Below, piece after piece: positions 1 through 6,590 of a stretch of DNA of 13,777 nucleotides. The DNA lies in NCBI GenBank assembly GCA_017400025.1, contig JAFQAF010000108.1, positions 1 to 13,777 of the forward strand, written 5' to 3'. Positions within the stretch are counted from its first letter, which is position 1, and each line of letters starts with the position of its first letter. Both the position numbers and the translations under genes were made by a program. Below the pieces are notes generated by a model. That model had not been told where the DNA came from. It made no database searches and was given only the letters and a program-made list of their open reading frames with translations. Source of the stretch: Oscillospiraceae bacterium. Its GTDB lineage: Bacteria > Bacillota_A > Clostridia > Oscillospirales > Ruminococcaceae.

Positions 1-7
1 CAATATG

Positions 8-715
8 CTATTCTATGTCCATGGAGAACACACGGTTGTCTTTATCTATAAGACCTGGCTTTGTTCTGCAGCCCATTTTGTTTTTCAGAATATCTTCCAG
101 CTCTGCGCGGGCGGCCAGAATCCGGTCCAGATTATCTGTAAAGCCATCCAGAATAAACAGCAGCTCTGTGGTATCGTCACCGATTTTGCCCTCTTCGCTC
201 TGGCGCCATATCCAGCGGCGTGTGCGCACCTTTGTGCCTGTGGCGTAAACTACCTCATCAACATCCACCGGTTCTCTTTCTTCTGCGCCGAAAGGCAGGA
301 AGGTGTCCTCTGCTGTGGCTGTGCGCACGCAGAACTCACCGTCCATAGTGTTCAGGTCATGGGCACCCACCGGCAGATAGTATTTGAGGGAAATTGCATT
401 GCCCAGGTCCACCACCGCATTGATGTGGGGCATACCTTTTTTCTTGGCGATACGGGTCAGCAGTGCTTCGATACTGCTCATAAACTTATTTGGGTTGATA
501 CCGATATTCTGAAAAGCAGTGCGGTAAGGTGCCAGCTCTTTTTCCTGCTTTACAACCTTGCCTTCAAAATGTGCTTCGCAGGAAGCAATGCTTTCGTCCA
601 GCATAGAGTCTATAAAATCATAGCCACGGGAATTGTCCACACCTTTTACGCTTACAAGGCCAAAGCAGGCATTGGGCATTTTTTCAAAAACTTTCTCTGT
701 TACATAGAAATCCAT
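8..715 (-). CDS. B3/4 domain protein (PheT-like tRNA-binding/editing fold)
   Basis: This 235-residue protein looks like the free-standing B3/4 family, related to the editing domain of the phenylalanyl-tRNA synthetase beta chain. Visible family blocks are YRTAFQNIGINPNKF (about residues 64-78) leading into a short EALLTR helix, NAVVDLGNAISLKYYLPVGAHD (99-120, key residues N99, D103, N106, G117, D120), and TRRWIWRQ (165-172). The family is usually described as possibly hydrolysing mischarged tRNA or binding an aminoacyl group, but no function is established. The longest frame would start at 778. I chose ATG 715 because an AAGGAG Shine-Dalgarno lies 8 bases upstream and the family blocks begin just after it, whereas the extra 21 residues look untranslated. 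It has its own promoter at 802-831. No signal peptide or membrane segment is seen. The family assignment is fairly sure; the function is not. Confidence 0.85.
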   Translation of the reverse strand: MDFYVTEKVFEKMPNACFGLVSVKGVDNSRGYDFIDSMLDESIASCEAHFEGKVVKQEKELAPYRTAFQNIGINPNKFMSSIEALLTRIAKKKGMPHINAVVDLGNAISLKYYLPVGAHDLNTMDGEFCVRTATAEDTFLPFGAEEREPVDVDEVVYATGTKVRTRRWIWRQSEEGKIGDDTTELLFILDGFTDNLDRILAARAELEDILKNKMGCRTKPGLIDKDNRVFSMDIE

Positions 716-801
716 AATCAATCTCCTTATCCTATAACAACACCGGGCACCCCCGGCCGGACTCTGCAGCTCCCGCAAAAATCCGTTATATAATATACAT
801 T

Positions 802-831
802 ATTATATTAAAGAGATTTGCCGGCTGTCAA
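802..831 (-). promoter_or_regulatory. SigA-type promoter of the B3/4-domain gene
   Basis: On the minus strand there is a perfect -35 box TTGACA (826-831), an 18-base spacer and a perfect -10 box TATAAT (802-807). The -35 overlaps the TGA stop codon (828-830) of the upstream small membrane protein gene, so this gene can be expressed independently of its neighbour. The transcript would have a leader of about 80 bases, GC-rich in its second half. Confidence 0.8.
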
Positions 832-1211
832 GACAGTGAGACAGACTGTTTCACCGCTTTTTCAATAACAGCTGCCTGGCGGCCTGTAAGGCCCACAATA
901 AGAAAATCCCTGTCCGGGTAAAAAACCCTTATCAGAGCCGGCAGCCCCGGGTGCAGGGATACAGTATGGACGGCGCTGATATTTTTCAACACCAGCACCA
1001 GCCTTCTGTTGAAAATATTCCCGGTCCGCTTTATCAGCAGGCCGCCGGCTACAGTCACCCTTAACCCCTGCAGATAAAACTGAAACCACACCGCCACCGC
1101 CGCCCCAATCAACAGGACAAAGCTGTCCGCCCCCATTGCCCGCAGCAGCGCCACTGCTGCCCCGCCTGCAGCCGCTGCAGCAATCCTTGTCACCGGCATT
1201 ACCCTGAACAC
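828..1211 (-). CDS. Small membrane protein with a PH-like domain
   Basis: This 127-residue protein has two hydrophobic segments at the N-terminus (about residues 8-25 and 29-48, separated by a short RAMGAD turn). A strand-rich cytoplasmic-type region of about 75 residues follows. The pattern 'LRVTVAGGLLIKRTGNIF...LVLKNISAV' resembles the start of bacterial PH-like (bPH2, YdbS/YdbT-type) domains, in which short membrane anchors precede a PH-like fold. This resemblance is my inference from pattern only. The start is GTG at 1211, supported by GAGGTGAT about 4 bases upstream; the next in-frame ATG at residue 5 is possible but less well spaced. It has its own AT-rich promoter at 1246-1274. No obvious terminator follows it, so some transcripts may run into the B3/4 gene. 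Function unknown. Confidence 0.7.
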   Translation of the reverse strand: MFRVMPVTRIAAAAAGGAAVALLRAMGADSFVLLIGAAVAVWFQFYLQGLRVTVAGGLLIKRTGNIFNRRLVLVLKNISAVHTVSLHPGLPALIRVFYPDRDFLIVGLTGRQAAVIEKAVKQSVSLS

Positions 1212-1245
1212 AACATCACCTCTGTAAAGTGTGGCCCTTATATAT

Positions 1246-1274
1246 AATATAATTCATATAATATATAATGACAA
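1246..1274 (-). promoter_or_regulatory. Probable promoter of the small membrane protein gene
   Basis: On the minus strand, TTGTCA (1269-1274), a 17-base spacer and TATATT (1246-1251) fit a SigA promoter in a very AT-rich stretch. Overlapping TATA-like alternatives make the exact -10 uncertain. Confidence 0.5.
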
Positions 1275-1362
1275 AAACCTTTCGTCCGTTTGAAATCTTC
1301 TTCCGTCAGAAATACAGTATATACCAATCTTTTAAAATCGTTTTTTACGGACTGCCGGGACA

Positions 1363-1404
1363 TAAATAAAAACAGTGATTACTACAAAATGTAATAATCA
1401 CTGT
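1363..1404 (-). terminator. Intrinsic terminator of the sugar/glycosyltransferase operon
   Basis: Inverted repeat ACAGTGATTA (1372-1381) and TAATCACTGT (1395-1404) forms a perfect 10-bp stem. It continues with TAC/GTA after one mismatch around an AAAAT loop. Read on the minus strand, the stem is followed by TTTTTATTT. It begins 18 bases after the stop codon of the last gene of the operon. Confidence 0.9.
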
Positions 1405-1421
1405 AAATATTGAAATTTGTA

Positions 1422-2357
1422 TTATTTTGTAATCTTTCTTATACTTTCTACAACATACTGTTTCTTGGTGAATACCAGGTTAAGGATAAGTGAAAGGTAT
1501 TTCAGCACAAAGGCCAGCAGCAGGAAAAGGCCGAAGAAGCCGAAGGATATAACCAGCATAGTGGTGGTCCAGCCGGCCACAGGGTTGGCTGAAAGGAAGA
1601 TAACCACTGTGTAGATGCCTGCCAGCATCAGCACCGCTGCCATCATAAAGGAAAGTGTGATGCTGATTTTGTAGCCGATGTCTGTAAACAGGATAAGGCT
1701 GTTGAGGGCCAGTTCCTGTTTTACAGCTTTCTGTGTGTCGGCAGATTTCAGCGCTGTTTCCGGTGTGTAGTCAAAGTCTGCCACCGGCAGGCCGCAGGAA
1801 GCATACACCGCCTTGCGGTAGACTGTTTTCACGCCCATGGATTTGACACGGTTGATGCCACGGCGGCTGATGATTGAAAAACGCTGTGTCTTGATTTTGT
1901 ACTGCATATCGGAAAAGCGGTTGAACAGGCTGTAGAACAGCTTTGAAGTTGTTCTGCCTGCACCCTTCGGCACGGCAAAAACCACATCGTTGCCCTCCAG
2001 GCTTTTGCGGTAAACAGACATAATCATATCTTCACTGTAATCCACAAGGCAGGAATCAAATTCAAACACAAAGTCACCGATGGAAATATCCACCCCGGCA
2101 ACCATTGCACTTTCCACACCCTGGAAAAAGCTGGTGTTGATAAGTGTCAGGCTTTTTACGCTGTTTTCTTCACAGAAAGCCTCCACAGCCTTTACGGTAT
2201 TGTCAGTGGAGCAGTCATTCACACAGACAATTTCATATTTTTCAAAATTTTCTTTCAGAACACTGTTTACTGTATTGAGAAAACCGCCTACGCTGTTTTC
2301 ATCGTTGTATAAATAAACCACCGCTGAAACGAAGTTTTTTTCTTTATTCAAGCTCAC
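1422..2357 (-). CDS. Family 2 glycosyltransferase with two C-terminal membrane segments (GtrB/DPM-like)
   Basis: This 311-residue protein has a GT-A glycosyltransferase domain at about residues 8-215, with the nucleotide-binding block EIVCVNDCSTDNT (42-54). Two hydrophobic segments follow (about 231-255 and 262-293) and then a basic tail. This layout is that of GtrB and dolichyl/polyprenyl-phosphate sugar transferases, which move a sugar from a nucleotide donor to a lipid phosphate at the inner face of the membrane. The usual acidic DxD-type motif is replaced by FEFDSCLVDY (98-107, D101-S-C), so activity or donor choice may differ. The start is GTG 2357, with AGGAGG 9 bases upstream inside the preceding gene. 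It overlaps the oxidoreductase gene by 14 bases, which implies translational coupling. It is last in the operon. The family is clear; donor and acceptor are unknown. Confidence 0.85.
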   Translation of the reverse strand: MSLNKEKNFVSAVVYLYNDENSVGGFLNTVNSVLKENFEKYEIVCVNDCSTDNTVKAVEAFCEENSVKSLTLINTSFFQGVESAMVAGVDISIGDFVFEFDSCLVDYSEDMIMSVYRKSLEGNDVVFAVPKGAGRTTSKLFYSLFNRFSDMQYKIKTQRFSIISRRGINRVKSMGVKTVYRKAVYASCGLPVADFDYTPETALKSADTQKAVKQELALNSLILFTDIGYKISITLSFMMAAVLMLAGIYTVVIFLSANPVAGWTTTMLVISFGFFGLFLLLAFVLKYLSLILNLVFTKKQYVVESIRKITK

Positions 2358-3474
2358 CGTCCAGCACCTCCTGTAAATCGTAAACTGTATTTATTTTGCC
2401 GGACAGCACGCTGACAAAGGCAGGCTTTTTGTTGAAAACCTTTACCAGTGTAGGGCGGCTGTCATCTATTTCGCTCATTTTGAGAATAGGTTTCATTGAG
2501 AAAAGGGAATGTGAATATTCAAACCGGAACTCGTCCTTCAGATATTTTCTGGCCAGCTGTGACATATAGCCCCAGGCGCTTTCTGGCTTGTGAGGGCAGT
2601 TGTTGCAGTTGCCCAGATGCTGTGGTGTGCAGTAGTCCTCCAGGCCTTTCTGGCACTCAAAGGTCGGCAGCTTGTCATAGCAGGTAACGTGAGGGGTAAA
2701 GGTAACACTGGTCAGTGAATGGTAGCCTGTCTTGCCGAAAGGCATAATTGAGAAAAACGGCCCGTCCATAACAGTGATGCCCACATCACGCAGTTCGTCA
2801 TTTATCTTGCAGAGAATGATTTCGCACAGCTCGTATTTGATAGGGAAAGTTTCAAAGCCTGCCAGGGAATTTATCTGATTTACGCTGGCGTAGGTGGAGT
2901 TCAGCACATAAGGCGCAGTGAACTTTGCCCCGTCTTTCAGAGTAATAGTATAGTTTTCTTCATCTGAATCAATGGCAGTGATAAAGCTGTCATAGCGGAT
3001 TGTCACATTGTCCATTGTGTCCAGGTCTTTCAGCAGCAGGTCGCGGAGAATGGCCCAGTCATAGGTGTATTCCTTTGTAAGAAAAGTGCCGTCACACATG
3101 CCCTCTTTGAAATATTTTGTGTTTGAAATTGTCTCGCAGGGGATGTTTGTATCACGGCAGAACTTTTCAAACTGCTCTCTGTCAGTCCAGGAAAAATTGG
3201 CTGATGTGGCATAAATCTTTGTAAAGTCATCCTTTATGCTTTCCGGATAATCCCGGCAGAAGCGGTCAAAATAGCCGCGGCTTTTGCCTGCTGTGGACAG
3301 TGAGCGGGGGTAATGATAACCCATATGCACACGGGCCTGGTTTATATATGTGGCACGGGCAAAAGGCACACTGTCACATTCCAGCACCAGTATGCTTTCC
3401 CCTTTTTTTCCGCAGTATACAGCGCTGTAAAGGCCGTAAAGCCCTGCGCCGATTATAATTTTATCGTAGTTCAT
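2344..3474 (-). CDS. FAD-dependent oxidoreductase of the DAO superfamily
   Basis: This 376-residue protein starts with a classic Rossmann dinucleotide motif IIIGAGLYGLYSA (6-18, G9, G11, G14) and an acidic strand end LVLECD (29-34). The block INQARVHMGYHYPRS (44-58) follows, a segment seen in DAO-type oxidoreductases from surface-glycan clusters. The rest is consistent with a substrate domain and a C-terminal return to the FAD domain ('FVSVLSGKINTVYDL', 353-367). A Cys cluster (C274, C282, C290, C293; C-x7-C-x7-C-x2-C) is unusual for the family and could bind a metal or an Fe-S centre. The ATG at 3474 has AAAGG 6 bases upstream. In context it probably oxidises a sugar or amino-sugar intermediate. 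It is not a convincing UDP-galactopyranose mutase. Reaction unknown. Confidence 0.8.
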   Translation of the reverse strand: MNYDKIIIGAGLYGLYSAVYCGKKGESILVLECDSVPFARATYINQARVHMGYHYPRSLSTAGKSRGYFDRFCRDYPESIKDDFTKIYATSANFSWTDREQFEKFCRDTNIPCETISNTKYFKEGMCDGTFLTKEYTYDWAILRDLLLKDLDTMDNVTIRYDSFITAIDSDEENYTITLKDGAKFTAPYVLNSTYASVNQINSLAGFETFPIKYELCEIILCKINDELRDVGITVMDGPFFSIMPFGKTGYHSLTSVTFTPHVTCYDKLPTFECQKGLEDYCTPQHLGNCNNCPHKPESAWGYMSQLARKYLKDEFRFEYSHSLFSMKPILKMSEIDDSRPTLVKVFNKKPAFVSVLSGKINTVYDLQEVLDGELE

Positions 3475-3599
3475 TGTAAACCTTTTATTAGGAATTATTT
3501 TAATACATTATCTTTGATACCATTTGCCTGCAGCAATCGGTATGTCCTTTGGCTTCAGACAAAGGCTACCTTTACATATTGCCGTCTGATATCAGCTCT
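3475..3599 (-). promoter_or_regulatory. 125-base spacer inside the operon, with a weak promoter-like sequence and nested hairpins
   Basis: This is the only real gap in the five-gene operon. On the minus strand, TTGCTG (3531-3536), an 18-base spacer and GATAAT (3507-3512) could be a weak internal promoter for the last two genes. Upstream of that, AAAGG-TAG-CCTTT nested inside CAGAC/GTCTG, and the alternative CCTTTG/CAAAGG pairing at 3546-3565, could fold in RNA. No T-run follows, so it is not a standard terminator. The assignment is tentative. Confidence 0.3.
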
Positions 3600-4394
3600 C
3601 TACTTCGGATTATATCTGCCTGCAGCGTTTGCCAGCAGTATCTTCATCAGCTCTGAATTGCCTTTCAGAGGGCTGATTTTTGTAGGTATCTTGCCGTCAT
3701 TTGGGTATGCGCGTGTCACCGGCACTTCGCAGGTGCGCAGGCCCAGCTGGCTGGCACGGGTGGAAAGGTAGGCCAGCAGTTCATAGGTTCTGAACACATT
3801 TCTGAAAGGCAGTACCTTGGGGTGTGTGAGATAGCGCTTTGAATAGGCGCGGAAATTGTTTGTGGTGTCTGTGAACCTTTCGCGGGCGGTAAGTGAAATT
3901 ACCGGGGCGTGGATAAACTTCACAGCCAGATGGCGGGACAGCGGTGTGTTCACAGCCTGGCCGCCGGCAATAAAGCGGCTGCCCTGAACAAAGTCATAGC
4001 CTTCCTCCAGTTTTTCTATAAACTTTGCCACGTCCTCGATAGAGTCCTTGTTGTTGCCGTCAATGGTGATGATACCTTCATAGCCGCGCTTCAGTGCCCA
4101 GTAAAAGCCCATGCGCAGCTGTGCGCCCTGTTTGCCCGGGCCGCGCTTTGTCAGCAGGGTGTTCACACCCAGGGCTCTCATCATATCTTCCTCTGTGCTG
4201 CCGTCTGTAGAGCCGCCGTCACAGATGATAATATCCACCAGAGTGTGCACCTTGTTCATTCTGGCACGCATCAGCTCCAGCCTGATATTGTCCTTTTCAT
4301 TTATAATAGGTATGCAGAGGCAGTATTTTGTGTTTCTGCCGCTGTATTCCACACAGTCAAAATCCGGTACGCCGTGAATATTTCTGTAAGTCAT
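3600..4394 (-). CDS. Family 2 glycosyltransferase, soluble DPM1-like
   Basis: This 264-residue GT-A enzyme has the family landmarks in order: CIPIINEKDNI (27-37), IIICDGGSTDGS (55-66) for nucleotide binding, GPGKQGAQLRMGF (85-97), ITIDGNNKDS (109-118) at the DxD position (D112-G-N), VQGSRF (136-141) and TDTTNNFRAY (175-184). The last two are typical of dolichol/polyprenol-phosphate mannose synthase-like enzymes. It lacks the C-terminal membrane segments of the other glycosyltransferase in this operon, so it would be soluble or peripheral. The ATG at 4394 has AAGGAGG 7 bases upstream. The start codon overlaps the previous stop as TGATG (one shared base), so the two genes are translationally coupled. 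A 125-base gap follows before the oxidoreductase gene. The family is clear; substrates are unknown. Confidence 0.88.
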   Translation of the reverse strand: MTYRNIHGVPDFDCVEYSGRNTKYCLCIPIINEKDNIRLELMRARMNKVHTLVDIIICDGGSTDGSTEEDMMRALGVNTLLTKRGPGKQGAQLRMGFYWALKRGYEGIITIDGNNKDSIEDVAKFIEKLEEGYDFVQGSRFIAGGQAVNTPLSRHLAVKFIHAPVISLTARERFTDTTNNFRAYSKRYLTHPKVLPFRNVFRTYELLAYLSTRASQLGLRTCEVPVTRAYPNDGKIPTKISPLKGNSELMKILLANAAGRYNPK

Positions 4395-5185
4395 CAGAAT
4401 GCCTCCTTAAGGAACAGAACGGCCTGTTTTACCTTTTCAATATCGTTCTGATTTTTCATCTCGATTGAAAGGTATCCGTCATATTCAATCTTGCTCAGCA
4501 CCTTTTTCAGTGTTGTGTACTCCCTGCAGGGGCCTACAGCCTCAAGGTGCGGCACTGAAATATGAATATGATTGATAACTGTCTTGTAGGTTTTTACCAG
4601 GTGAGGGTTTTCTTTGTTGTAAATCACAGTGCCCATATCCACATTTACCTTCAGCCCTTCACTGCCCACTTCCTTTACAAATTCGCAGGCGTCCTTTGTG
4701 AAGTTGAGAAAGTTTGTATTGTAAATCACCGGGTTTGGCTCAATGGCCAGCACTGTGCCGTGGTCTGCGGCAAAGTCCCCCAGCTCTCTGAAAAATGCCT
4801 TTGCAGTTTCCATCTGCCGTACTCTGTCGCCATCGGGCATATTTCTGTTTCTCGGAGAGCCGAACACCAGGTTTTTAATCCCCATTGCCTGGGCAAAGAG
4901 AATTGCCTTCTTTGTGTAATCCAGCAGGTACTGTCTGTCCCGGTCAGTGCCGAAAATACTCTGCTGCACACCGTACCATATACTCTGCATGCTGGAAACA
5001 GTCAGCCCGTATTTGTTTTTCAGCATCACTGCATATTCGTGGGCCATTTCCAGATTGTCATAAGGCTTTTCAAACAGGCGTGTAGGTGCTATTTCCAGCC
5101 CTTCTATACCCTGCTCTTTCAGAAAAGCATACATTTCGCCGTCGTGCTCCCGGCTCCAGGCTATATTTGAAATTGAATATTTCAT
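4394..5185 (-). CDS. Sugar phosphate isomerase/epimerase-like TIM-barrel protein (AP endonuclease 2 superfamily)
   Basis: This 263-residue protein fits a whole single-domain xylose-isomerase-like TIM barrel. Strand ends carrying likely metal ligands are visible: LAIEPNP (E149), VNVDMG (D183), HIHIS (H206/H208) and YLSIEM (E242). This is the Glu-Asp-His-Glu set of the family, which uses a divalent metal to isomerise or epimerise sugars, keto-sugars or inositol derivatives. The N-terminal MKYSISNIAW and EGLEIAPTR (28-36) also match the usual first two strands. The ATG at 5185 overlaps the epimerase stop as ATGA, with GAGGAA about 5 bases upstream. It lies second in the operon between the epimerase and a glycosyltransferase, which points to synthesis of a modified sugar or cyclitol. 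It could in principle also be a dehydratase or an endonuclease IV homologue; the context argues against the latter. Confidence 0.85.
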   Translation of the reverse strand: MKYSISNIAWSREHDGEMYAFLKEQGIEGLEIAPTRLFEKPYDNLEMAHEYAVMLKNKYGLTVSSMQSIWYGVQQSIFGTDRDRQYLLDYTKKAILFAQAMGIKNLVFGSPRNRNMPDGDRVRQMETAKAFFRELGDFAADHGTVLAIEPNPVIYNTNFLNFTKDACEFVKEVGSEGLKVNVDMGTVIYNKENPHLVKTYKTVINHIHISVPHLEAVGPCREYTTLKKVLSKIEYDGYLSIEMKNQNDIEKVKQAVLFLKEAF

Positions 5186-6096
5186 ATAAATTCCTCAACA
5201 AATTTTTTGATATCGCTGTAAACAAACTCTGCAGTCTGTATATATCCGTCCCTGCCGCCAAAAAGCTCTGCGTGCTTTGTGCGGAAATCATACAGAGGCG
5301 GCACACTGGCCACTTCGTTTACAAAGTCCTCCCCGGTCAGTACCCTGTGGAGAGTGCCTATTTCTATAGGCTGGGTGGCTATATTCAGCAGTTTTATGTT
5401 GTTATCTATTGCAGTCTGTATATTTTCATATAAATATTTCAGATTGTAATACTGAAACTGTCCCCTGCTGTCTGTAAAATTCAGCGCAGAGAAGCCCACC
5501 TTTTTAAACAGCGCTTTCAGGGCCGGGCGGTCGATGTCTGTTTTCACAGCCCAGAAGCCATCCTCACGCAGGCTGTAGAATTCCTTCAGCTGTGGCTCCT
5601 TTGCAGAAAGCTCTGCCATTTTGCCCTCGTTCAGCAGTGCCGGAATATAGTTTATATAGTCGTAGATAAAGTTTTTCTTTATATTTTTTCCGTAAAGCCC
5701 CGGCAGGCGCACAATCAGGCAGTCCGGGTACATTTCCCTCACTTTGCTTTCCAGCCACAGTCTGTTTGCGCCGTAGGCCGCCAGCCCATCTGTTTCCATA
5801 GGGCTGTCCTCGTCCCTGCCGTTTGGCTCTTTGTACACATCAACAGTGGAAATCAGCACCAGCTTTTTGGGGTTTATCTTTCTGATGTTCTCCACAGCAG
5901 CTTCCATAATCTCCATATCCTGCTGCGGGAACTTATTGGCGATAAACTTTGCCGCAGGCACACCGGAATAATAAAGAATATCCGGGCAGGTGCCATAGGC
6001 CTCCTGCACATTCTTTGAATTGTACAGTCCCTCAAACTCTCCGCTGGCAGCCAGATTGCTGCCCACAAAACCGGTATATCCTACAAGTGCTTTCAT
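5182..6096 (-). CDS. NAD-dependent epimerase/dehydratase (extended SDR family)
   Basis: This 304-residue protein is the first gene of the operon. It has an N-terminal NAD-binding motif GYTGFVGSNL (6-15, G6-x2-G9-x2-G12) and the strand LVLISTVDVY (79-88) with S83/T84 at the catalytic Ser/Thr position. Y108-G-A-N-R112 lies where the family has YxxxK, so the usual lysine is replaced by arginine. The block IVRLPGLYGKN (128-138) is typical of sugar-nucleotide SDRs, and a substrate domain follows. The ATG at 6096 has AGGTGAT about 4 bases upstream and a strong promoter (6140-6168). Its stop overlaps the next start as ATGA. In context it likely epimerises, reduces or dehydrates a nucleotide sugar. 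The Lys-to-Arg change leaves the chemistry uncertain. Confidence 0.85.
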   Translation of the reverse strand: MKALVGYTGFVGSNLAASGEFEGLYNSKNVQEAYGTCPDILYYSGVPAAKFIANKFPQQDMEIMEAAVENIRKINPKKLVLISTVDVYKEPNGRDEDSPMETDGLAAYGANRLWLESKVREMYPDCLIVRLPGLYGKNIKKNFIYDYINYIPALLNEGKMAELSAKEPQLKEFYSLREDGFWAVKTDIDRPALKALFKKVGFSALNFTDSRGQFQYYNLKYLYENIQTAIDNNIKLLNIATQPIEIGTLHRVLTGEDFVNEVASVPPLYDFRTKHAELFGGRDGYIQTAEFVYSDIKKFVEEFI

Positions 6097-6139
6097 AATA
6101 TCACCTTTACCTTAAAATGCGCATACTTACTTATGTTAT

Positions 6140-6168
6140 ATTATACCTTTTTATAATCCTATCGTCAA
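6140..6168 (-). promoter_or_regulatory. Promoter of the five-gene sugar/glycosyltransferase operon
   Basis: On the minus strand, TTGACG (6163-6168), an exact 17-base spacer and a perfect TATAAT (6140-6145) give a strong SigA-type promoter. The start point would lie near 6133, giving a leader of about 37 bases before the epimerase ATG. Confidence 0.85.
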
Positions 6169-6210
6169 TTTTCAAGCATTAAATATATATGGATAAAGTG
6201 TAAACTTTCC

Positions 6211-6399
6211 GCAGTCTCCCTGCCTTCCCTCTGCCTTGCCTCGGTGACGCCTCTCGGCATTTGCGCACGGTCGTTCCGCTTTGCTTCACTTCCGCGGCCC
6301 CATTGGCCTCACAGGACCGGCTCGCCCTGTTTCACTTTGTGAAACACCATTCCGTCGCTTCGCTTACCGGCACGGGTGTTTTTTTGCTACGCTCAGTAT
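6211..6399. repeat. Direct repeat, copy 1 (diverged, hairpin-bearing, noncoding)
   Basis: Copy 1 of a roughly 190-base repeat. It opens with a pyrimidine-rich block (6218-6241) that matches 6408-6431 at 23 of 24 positions. It ends with a 21-base block (6367-6387, CCGGCACGGGTG then seven T and GC) identical to 6553-6573. The sequence between the blocks is largely different from copy 2. It contains a perfect 8-bp hairpin TGTTTCAC-TTT-GTGAAACA (6328-6346). No credible protein is encoded on either strand. Confidence 0.7.
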
Positions 6400-6590
6400 G
6401 CAGGTCACCCTGCCTTCCCTTTGCCTTGCCTGCAAATCATCAGCGCAGGAATTTGCACCTGGTCGGCAATAAATTGCCTCCAATACGCCTTGTCAGCATG
6501 ACGCCGCTGACATGATGGCTCTGCCATCACCGGCTGGCAGCTACGCCGCGTTCCGGCACGGGTGTTTTTTTGCGTAGCAAAAAAACACCC
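6400..6590. repeat. Direct repeat, copy 2 (run of perfect hairpins)
   Basis: This copy shares the opening block (6408-6431) and the 21-base closing block (6553-6573) with copy 1. Between them is a run of perfect inverted repeats: TGCAAAT/ATTTGCA (6431-6457), GGCAAT/ATTGCC (6465-6478), TGTCAGC/GCTGACA (6491-6512) and TGATGGC/GCCATCA with a TCT loop (6513-6529). It closes with a 14-bp hairpin around GTA (6560-6590). The closing hairpin lacks its second arm in copy 1. No coding signal is seen. Confidence 0.7.

Noticed and set aside
5..793. Plus-strand open frame of 262 codons opposite the B3/4 gene
   Set aside because: Antisense shadow of a well-supported gene; it lacks a ribosome site and family motifs.
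2344..3474. UDP-galactopyranose mutase (Glf) as identity of the oxidoreductase
   Set aside because: The Rossmann start is similar, but the following residues and the INQARVHMGYHYPRS block do not match Glf.
6261..6515. Plus-strand open frame of 84 codons in the repeat region
   Set aside because: It runs across the hairpin repeats, has no Shine-Dalgarno and low-complexity composition; the region reads as noncoding.
6211..6590. Possible insertion sequence or CRISPR array
   Set aside because: There is no transposase, no terminal inverted repeat pair with target duplication, and only two copies with spacing far longer than CRISPR repeats.
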